DNA of 64,000 nucleotides, from contig MNCI01030836.1 in the NCBI GenBank assembly GCA_015680685.1, positions 59,443-123,442 of the forward strand, read 5' to 3'. Of this stretch, positions 56,875 through 64,000 are shown in pieces. A program made the position numbers and the translations under genes. The stretch comes from Gnetum montanum. Taxonomy: Eukaryota > Streptophyta > Gnetopsida > Gnetales > Gnetaceae. Under the pieces are notes generated by a model. The model was not told the origin of the DNA, searched no databases, and worked only from the letters and a program-made list of their open reading frames with translations. Positions within the stretch are counted from its first letter, which is position 1. Every line of letters starts with the position of its first letter.

Positions 56875-57751
56875 TGATGAGCAGCAAAGTACCCCTACGT
56901 CCAACCATATGAATCATGAAGCATTCACACACTATCTGGTCAAATTCTGTAGACTGTACATTTCCTAGTGCACTAGTTCACTAAGAAGTAAATTGGATGT
57001 TGAAGATGTTCACTGTCTGCCCAACTACACTTGTGAAGTTGAATGGTATGGTTTCAGTGTAATTGAGGCACATGATTTTTATCATTTTATATTTTATGGT
57101 TTTGGTGCTAGAAATAAACAAGATAGAGAATAAAGTAATTTAATATCTACTTTAATCTCATGGGCTAACTATTATTCAACTAGTCCTAACATATGTATCT
57201 GGTTCCACTTATTGTACACATCCTAAACACATAAAACATTGTTGGGTTACCAAGCATTTAGTGCTATTGGGATTACAAAACATCATATGCATGCTTGAAG
57301 CAATTGTACATATGTGTTTACTTAATCACTGTTTATCTTACCTTGCTTAATTACTTAATTATCTTAATTACTAAAGAGCATTGAATAAATAATTGAAAAC
57401 ATTAAATGCATGAATAAAATATTTAAGCTATCTAGAATGTTGCAAGGTCTATCAAGAAGTTCATCTTTATTACTACATACACTATCATGCGTAGGCACAA
57501 CTATGCTTGAATAAAGATCTATATACTCAATAACTCCTGCTACATGCACTCATGAAAATATTCTAACTTTTGAATGTAAAAATTGCAAGAGCTTCACTAC
57601 AACTATGAAAAAATTATGCCTAAACACAATGGGTTGGCACATATTTATAGGCAATAATAGACCCTACATCAATAAGGCCACATCAATGCATCAAACAATG
57701 CATTGATAGGGCCTAGTCAATGAGGCCTCATCGATGTGGCATGACTCATCA
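56875..57751 (-). repeat. Element E 3' LTR (minus strand)
   Basis: 877 bp. On the minus strand it begins TGATGAGTCATGCCACATCG, has units CACATCGATGAGGC, CTCATTGACTAGGC and CCTATCAATGCATT 14 bp apart and a TATAAATATG box near 57645, and ends CTGCTCATCA. Confidence 0.92.
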
Positions 57752-58492
57752 TACTCTCACAAATGAGTGAAAACTCATCGTTAAGTTCTTTACAAAATTG
57801 GGAAGGTATGGGATTATTGACTAGCACATAACATAACAAAACTAACATGGAAAAATTAAGTGCTTGGATGTATGAATCAATAAAATTACAACTTGTGGTG
57901 TTCACAACACAAAATTGAACACTAAACAAAATTCAGATAACACGTCCTCTGATGGCATGAAGATAATTGAAAATATCACATGGTCCTAGGTAGTAGAGAC
58001 TCTTGAGGCTCTACTGGACCTTCTCCAACTTCAAGCACATATAGCGGTGAGGCTATTGTGGCTGTCTAGCTGCTATTGCAACCTCTAGTGAAAGATGGAA
58101 AGCATCCAAAAATTATTTTTTTTCTTCTTCTTACTCTTAGGATCGTACATGATCCATGCAACTTCGCCAATATGGGTCAAGATAGGCACATCCCAAGGAT
58201 AGAAAATTGCTGGAAACATCTCCTTAACATTGATGAACCAGGTAGCAAATTGTTTCCACTCAATGTCAAACACTCTAATTACATTTTACAGCTCTTGGTA
58301 ATCATTCATTCTCCTAGCCAGTTTTTGGATAGCTGATTGTTGATTGATGAATGTTGTCTTGAGAACTTTAAGTTTAGCATTTCTCATCACAAGCTTTTGC
58401 TTGATTTCCTTGTGGTGCTTGAACTTGGTCTCGTATAGCAAGTATGAGCTAGCCACCTACTTTTCAAGTTCTAACAACAATCATTCGGTAGT

Positions 58493-59371
58493 TGATGAGA
58501 CGCGACTTGCACTAGGCCACGATATCGCGTACGCGATATAGCGTCCTGCCGCCATATCTATAAATAAGAGGTGGCACTCCCTTTATTTCCCAATCCTGGC
58601 TAGTGTAGCAAAGCTCTGGCAGATTGATCACTCCAGAGTTAGAATTTTTCCCCATGTGCCCGCAGTAGGAGTCCTAGAGTGAACAGCTCTTTATTCGAGC
58701 AGCTTGTAACCTGAACCCAAGTTGTGTACGGCAATAAAGACGAACTTGTTTGGATAAACCTTGCAGCACGTGGTTTCATTTATTGCTTGCTTTCCTAGTA
58801 CGTTCAAGTACGACTTGATTAGGAGCGTCTACGGACGTGTACGGCTAGTCAAGGAATCGGCTGCTTGACGCAATGCATGAGTANNNNNNNNNNNNNNNNN
58901 NNNNNNNNNNNNNNNNNNNNNNNNNNNNNNNNNNNNNNNNNNNNNNNNNNNNNNNNNNNNNNNNNNNNNNNNNNNNNNNNNNNNNNNNNNNNNNNNNNNN
59001 NNNNNNNNNNNNNNNNNNNNNNNNNNNNNNNNNNNNNNNNNNNNNNNNNNNNNNNNNNNNNNNNNNNNNNNNNNNNNNNNNNNNNNNNNNNNNNNNNNNN
59101 NNNNNNNNNNNNNNNNNNNNNNNNNNNNNNNNNNNNNNNNNNNNNNNNNNNNNNNNNNNNNNNNNNNNNNNNNNNNNNCAAAAAAATCACATACCTCAGA
59201 CTTGCTTAACCATACACCGTGACACATACAAGCAAGCCTGGGAAGACAACGAACGATTAACCCCAAGTGTTTCTTGTGGCGTTAAGGCATTTAGTCTGCG
59301 GAGTTCGACCGAATCGCTCGTGTACGCTCGTATTCGTATGGTAGAGTGTAGGGGTACCTCGCCACTCATCA
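58493..59371 (+). repeat. Solo LTR G, CpG-rich, inside ORF2 of element E
   Basis: TGATGAGACGCGACTTGCAC to CTCATCA, perfect duplication gtagt (58488-58492, 59372-59376). U3 palindrome ATATCGCGTACGCGATAT at 58522-58539, TATAAATA at 58559-58566, then R/U5 sequence related to both the GATATC and B families (GTGCCCGCAGTAGGAGTC, GGCAATAAAGACGAAC). CpG sites are far better kept than in other LTRs here, so it is the youngest recognisable insertion. It contains a 295-N gap. Confidence 0.92.
58884..59178. other. Assembly gap (295 N)
   Basis: Run of N inside solo LTR G; X-filled frames across it are artefacts. Confidence 0.99.
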
Positions 59372-61703
59372 GTAGTCAAGATTGTCAAATTTGCATATCA
59401 AAGATTAGTCAGTTTCATATATTTTTTCATCTCTTTAATTTACAACTCCTTCATGTGGATCTCTGCTTTGTTGTAGGCATCTTTCCCATAAATGATAGGC
59501 TACCACACTTTTCTTTTTTGTTGAAGTTGCTGGAGAGCCTCATTTACTTTTGCCTTAGCCACTTGAATATGTTTCTCATTCATCTCCTTCTATAGGCCAT
59601 CCTAGTCTCTATAGTGATTCTTGACTCTCTCAAATTTGAGAGCCTCATTTTTCCAAGTGACAATTTCAATGGCAAATTTCTGGTGTAAGGCACAAGCTTT
59701 CTCCATAGAGAGATTACAATTCTCCAAGGTTAATTTCCTTAATTTCATGTTTACTCTAGATAGTTTCTCCCACTGTTGATGAATGAATTCTTGCATCTGT
59801 TGTTTTTATGCATCAACATTTCACAGGTAATGGTTTTCTATTATCAATGTTTCATTTTCTTGATGCATCTAAACCAAGTTCCTTTGAATTGAATAAGTCT
59901 TTGCTTTGGCTATAGATTGGTTAAAGATTATTGTCACCATTCCCTCCTTAACTTGGTTTAATTACTCTTCAAGTTGCTAAAAAGTTTCATCTCTGGCTAT
60001 TGCAGGGCTAAGGAGTGTGGGATCAACAAAATAGGTATGCAATTCAACAACCTTCATAGCCAAGCATTGGTTTTGTGCTTGAGCCATTTTATGTTGCCCT
60101 TCTAAGATGATACATTTGTCATTTTTTGTAAGTAGCTTCGATTGGGTTGCAATAATATTATTTGAAAAATCAAAGATGTCTGGAATCAGTTGCCCAATTC
60201 CCACCAATCATTCTAGCAACTCTTCATGCTAGGCTGTGCTCAATCTTCTACTAAAAGTTTTTGTAGACATCTACACATCTCTAAGTGCAGATACGTCTAG
60301 TACAGACACCATAGGTGCATTAAGTGCTTTAGTGATTCTGTTAGCAACCACTTCTACAGCAGTCTTCTACCTTTGGTGTTGCATCACTAATACAATTGCT
60401 CCTTTCCTCCAAGCACACTGAAAAGGAGGTGGCATTCCTAGAGATTTCTAGGAATAAATGGTGTAAAGAAAGAGACACTGTCACCTCTTAGGCACTAGGA
60501 TTCGATCTCATAAGCAGTTGCATTCATTGGGCTGAAAATATTGGTCCACCTTCCTTCATTTGACTAATTGTTCAAGCCACTTCATTAATGTGACTCATCA
60601 TAGGTCAATACATAAATCGATCCCCACCACTCATTCCTACATGATGCTCCTACTATTGTAAGAGTTGCTCTTGGATTTTATGTAGGCATTCAAAGGTAGC
60701 ATAGGCTTTCGATGTTGTTTCTTGAGTAGGTGGTGGAGGTGCTGGTTGTTGCTCCTCTTCTTTAGACATAACAGACATCTTATCCCCACCAAGAGGCTAT
60801 GGGAGAATGCTTGATTGTGCCATTAATGTATCGAACTATCCCTACCCTTTTGCAAAGTTTTCTGATAAGGCATGGAAAGGGTAGGGTTTTCCTTCCACAT
60901 TCATTCTCTTTAAAACACTTTTCTATCTTTAGATAGATTAATTATGGAATGTTTGCTTGAAATTTCCTACTTAGAGTAGCACATGCCGGGTGGAGAAGAT
61001 AGTCACCTTACTAGGCCTCACCATTGGATTGAGGTAATGGGTTACTATCTTAAAGTATACATGCTTCTCTAATGTGAGCATGTCAAACTCCTTGCACTTA
61101 ACCCTATAACATCACTAGGTCCTCTCTTTTCTTACCTTTGGATCAACTTTTGTAGAAAGTTATACCAATTATGTCCTAGAATTAGGTCACCCAAGAGCTT
61201 GCTTGATGGCTTCAAGTGAGTAGGACACCTGAATGTCCTTGATCTTCATAGTGCAACCTACCCTTCTATTTTTCTAGAAGAGCTATATCTCATCCATGTA
61301 CCAATTCCCACTAGAAGTGATGATTGGCCACATGGGAGACATTTGCAACTGTCTTTACCTCCATTGAAGCATTCTCTAAGAATGGTCCAAAGTTTAGTTC
61401 TTAGAGAATTGAGCATTGGACATCACAGGACCTAATTGTGTTGAGGTAGGCTTGTGTCAGTGTGACTTCAAGTCTTGGTATGGGCTTGGATGCTTCTCCT
61501 TACTGTGATTGTTCTATTGCAACATCTTCCTTAAGAATCTATCAAACTAATTCCACTTTGGGCTCCTCTTGAAGAGGTCCCATTTCACGGGTTTCTTCTA
61601 CCTATTTCTAGACATGTTCTTGCTGGCCCCTTCCAATTCTAGGTTGTTTCTTCCTTTGTTGAGATGGTCCTTCCTTTTACAGTTGTTTCAGTCTTAGTGG
61701 CAT

Positions 61704-61725
61704 CTGTAATCACAACATAAGCATG
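61704..61725 (-). promoter_or_regulatory. Splice acceptor before ORF2 (element E)
   Basis: On the minus strand, TGCTAATCC (branch-like, further upstream) and TTATGTTGTGATTACAG abut ATG at 61703. Same arrangement as in A, C and D. Confidence 0.55.
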
Positions 61726-62154
61726 GATTAGCAATTATTGTGTAATGTAAAACAATTTGGATACCTTATCTTGTTAGGAAAGTTACACCTAGCTAAGTTG
61801 TGATTATGGCTAATTTGATCAATTTTAATCATTAGTTTATTTGTATTTTGATGTTAATAAATGATTATAGTCATATTAGAGATCATTAAAAGGGTTAAAC
61901 GTTAAAAAATTGATGATTTAATATCATTGTATTTATTAACCCTTTGGGGAAGAAAATATTTTCATAAGAAACCTTAAGGTTTTCGACCCCCACGACTAAG
62001 AGCTTACCACTAGTACTTATAGGATCAATGAACAAAGTGATTTGGATAAATGGTTGAAAAGTTATGGGCTCTATAAAGTTTTGGGCTTTGAAAAATGGTA
62101 AAAAATCCTTTCTTTGTATGAAGAAAATGATAAAAATTTCAAAGTGTTCAATGG

Positions 62155-62282
62155 TATTTATAGATTTTTTGTGTTGTGTCAATGGGTCCTAGTTGATGGG
62201 GCCCCATCAATGGGGTTAGCTATGTCAACTAGTCCTAGTCGACATGGTTGTTGTCCACCATTGACCTTGGGAAAACTTGAAA
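62155..62282 (-). promoter_or_regulatory. Internal promoter-like array and TATA box before ORF2 (element E)
   Basis: Minus-strand GGTCAATGG, CATGTCGACTAGGACTAG, TTGACATAGCTAACCCC, CATTGATGGGGCCCCATCAA and CCCATTGACAC, followed by TATAAATA at 62162-62155. It matches 18345-18447 of element B in content and in distance to ORF2 (about 450 bp). Confidence 0.6.
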
Positions 62283-63869
62283 ATACAAAGAGTTTTTGAG
62301 TGAAATGGGAGTCAAATGGAAGCCCAAAAAGTCATGAACATGATGAAAATAGTAGAAAAGGGTGTTAGAGCTTAGAAAATTGAGAAAATGGTTGGAGAAT
62401 GAAGTTTTATGAAAGGTTAAGAAGCATAGAGCTAGATGCACAATGGGGCATGCAAAAGATATGATTGCAGCAATGTCTAATTTAAGAAGCTTAACTATCC
62501 AAACCAAGAGATATGCAAGTGGGTCCTCACCATAGTAGCACATGTCCTTTTTACCCTTGCATAACTGCAACTAAGGAGTTCATGGACCCCACAGTTGATT
62601 AATGATTATGAAAAGTTAAGGACTAACCTAGAAGAATCTATCCAAGAATTCCAACACATCAAACTAAGACATCAAGCACAACATAGAAACTGGCAATGAA
62701 GTCAATGATGAGCAGCATAAGTAGATCATTGAGAGGATAGAATGGAGTTCCAAATCATGATCACAAGAAGTCCCTTATGAAGTTTGTGTTTAAAAACGAC
62801 TTGAAAAGATCCATCCTCAATCCAACTAAAAACCAACTACTTTCAACGACTTTGCATCACCACTCTAAGACTAATCCACCCTCTAGAGACACAAGAGCGC
62901 TCTCAGAAAATAACCACCATTTTATAAAGAGAAAAAAAGAGAAGTAGGAAGTGAAAGAGGGCCTTGGTTAAAGGGGACCTTTAAGCAGGGGTAACATGTA
63001 TTTCTAGTTCCATAACTAGTGCTTGTAGGCTACTTATTTGTCTAAGGGGTGTGCTTTGAATTTCTATCATGCTTTATTTTTCTTTTATCGATGGAAACCA
63101 CACCATGCAAAGATTATATTTAACTTCCTGTCATTGGTCAACACGAAATGGTAAGAAGTCTATGAAAACACTCAAGCATCCTAATAAGTAGAAGAGTACA
63201 ATTGAGTCCCCTTGAAGTCACACCCTATGCAAACCTTGGAATCCTTCCCAATTCTAGAAACTTAGCAAGGTCACAAATTTATTAAATGTTTATTTAATGA
63301 AAGAGACCTCAAAATTCCAAAACAAGAAAAACCATAGAGTTTGTGGATGGGTGGATGATGTGGATTCATAGCCTATTCCATGAAAAATAAACCATGTCTT
63401 AGTCATCAAACATTAGAATTCAAAAATAGAAACCAAACATTAACAATCAAAACATTAAGCCCAAACCACCATTAGCAAACAACAACATTGGCATATGTCC
63501 TATGGTAATAAAGCACTTATATTAGCAAAAATAATGAAAAGTCACAAAAAAATAAAGTAAAATATATAAGAAAGAACAAAATATTTAAGAAAGATAAAAC
63601 ATACTAATGATGTTGTAAAACAAAAATTGAGAAGATCAATAGAGTGAAAAACCAAAAATGGGTAAAAATTAACAAAGTGTAAAATAAAAAGTGAAAACTA
63701 AGGAGCCATATGTATGGTTAGCACAAATGGCCATCTCCTCCACAATTGGGTTGAAGGGAAGAAATGTGGAATATAGAGCATGGTTGTCCATCCAATGAGG
63801 TAGTAGTTGCACTGGCTTATCTTAGCTCCAAGAAAGGTTTCACTTATTGGAGGTTGACCAACTACTTTC
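62283..63869 (-). other. Spacer of element E between pol and ORF2
   Basis: Parallels the spacer of B (16736-18344), including the T-rich tract (63480-63720, seen as A-rich on the plus strand). No sustained frame; the minus ORF at 62235-62570 lies in this spacer and is not supported by other copies. Confidence 0.5.
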
Positions 63870-63962
63870 TATTTGGGCTCTTAGGTTTGTGAATTAGCAT
63901 GGCCCTAGAAGGAAAAGTTTCATCAATTATATAAGGTCCCTTCCACAACATTTGGAACTTTT
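63870..63962 (-). pseudogene. Integrase C-terminal GPY-like module (element E)
   Basis: Minus strand reads FQMLWKGPYIIDETFPSRAM and LIHKPKSPN. W-x-GPY/F with a following hydrophobic stretch is the C-terminal module of Ty3/gypsy integrases. The same block, decayed, follows the deletion in element B. Stops lie just upstream (after THVP and VHY). Confidence 0.6.
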
Positions 63963-64000
63963 TTTTCTAGGGTACGTGTGTGGGGTTTCAGTAGTGAACC

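Larger units (their letters stand above)
57976..61703 (-). pseudogene. Element E ORF2: plant-transposon-protein-like domain plus coiled coil, interrupted by solo LTR G
   Basis: ATG at 61703-61701 follows GTTGTGATTACAG directly. It starts MPLRLKQL, like B. Domain traces are ELNFGPFLENASMEV (about 61400) and LPFPCLIRKLCKRVGI (about 60860), equal to those in C and D. The coiled-coil part follows with EKHIQVAKAK-like Lys/Glu-rich sequence, ENCNLSMEKACALHQKFAIEIVTWKNEALKFERV (60-residue block at 59602-59796) and VVELHTYFVDPTLLSPA. Solo LTR G splits it at 58493-59371. Its last part is Pro/Leu-rich, ending at TGA 57978-57976. Many stops; role unknown. Confidence 0.68.
56875..64000 (-). mobile_element. 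Element E: Athila-like element on the minus strand, 3' part
   Basis: Starts with its 3' LTR (56875-57751). Going upward come the polypurine region, ORF2 (57976-61703, interrupted by solo LTR G), acceptor, internal promoter-like array, T-rich spacer (A-rich on the plus strand, 63480-63720) and an integrase C-terminal module at the window edge. LTR, ORF2 and spacer are closest to element B. The 5' LTR, gag and most of pol lie outside. The presence of integrase sequence shows E was a pol-carrying copy. Confidence 0.88.

Noticed and set aside
58829-59595. ORFs of 113-240 codons
   Set aside because: Artefacts of reading through 295 N in solo LTR G.
61895-62182. Minus-strand ORF of 95 codons as a leader protein of element E
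   Set aside because: It covers the leader between internal TATA and ORF2; the equivalent region in B, C and D has no matching frame.

Overview
This window reads as a repeat-dominated, AT-rich land-plant nuclear region, probably from a large gymnosperm-like genome. The plant origin rests on a receptor-like-protein (RLP) gene, a TIFY/JAZ-like exon, a chorismate-mutase-like fragment, a DUF4283-type LINE, a Ty1/copia element and several Athila-like Ty3/gypsy elements. The gymnosperm part is a guess from how old and densely nested the insertions are. No host gene in the window looks intact. Two assembly gaps (N runs) lie at 43960-44634 and 58884-59178, each inside an LTR.

Layout. (1) 1-2160: 5' part of a LINE on the minus strand, with ORF1 and ORF2 overlapping at ATGA. 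(2) 2915-9289: element A, a full-length LTR element without pol (LTRs 880/879 bp, TSD atgat/acgat). (3) 9295-10694: unrecognised degenerate minus-strand coding remnants. (4) 10700-21904: element B, an 11.2-kb Athila-like element with gag, protease, RT, RNase H, an integrase remnant and an extra ORF2 (perfect TSD taaag). (5) 21905-27900: old repeats, a possible 3' LTR, a possible SINE and a tandem repeat. (6) 27937-48106: an RLP pseudogene cut in its N-terminal cap by a Ty1/copia element (28170-46691). That element was hit by element C (30628-44808, TSD aattg), and C was hit by element D (34839-39926, TSD attat). (7) 50417-51288: solo LTR of the B family (TSD accac). (8) 53631-54157: TIFY/JAZ-like remnant. 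55582-55757: chorismate-mutase-like fragment. (9) 56781-64000: a fragment of a plus-strand B-type LTR interrupted by minus-strand element E (3' LTR 56875-57751, ORF2, integrase C-terminus, running off the window). E itself carries a CpG-rich solo LTR, G (58493-59371, TSD gtagt).

The most interesting system is shared by elements A-E and G. All have LTRs ending in TGATGA...TCATCA. Where the site survives, the primer-binding site matches tRNA-Asp. Just upstream of the LTR TATA box lies a tandem array of short dyad motifs with a 14-bp period. The sequence of the unit differs between families (GATATC/GTAC alternating in A, C, D and G; GTCGATG/GTCAAC-like in B, E and the solo LTR at 50417), but the period is the same. 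A second array of the same kind, with its own TATA-like box, sits inside B, C, D and E, about 450-510 bp before a second ORF (ORF2). ORF2 starts directly after a branch point/acceptor ending TGTGATTGCAG or a close variant. ORF2 encodes a domain like the 'putative plant transposon protein'/ATHILA ORF family, followed by a long coiled coil, and lies in the env position. The reading proposed here is an LTR element with a built-in second promoter and splice site for an accessory protein, kept also in pol-less derivatives (A, C, D) that would depend on a B/E-like partner. All copies seen are decayed, largely by C-to-T/G-to-A transitions.
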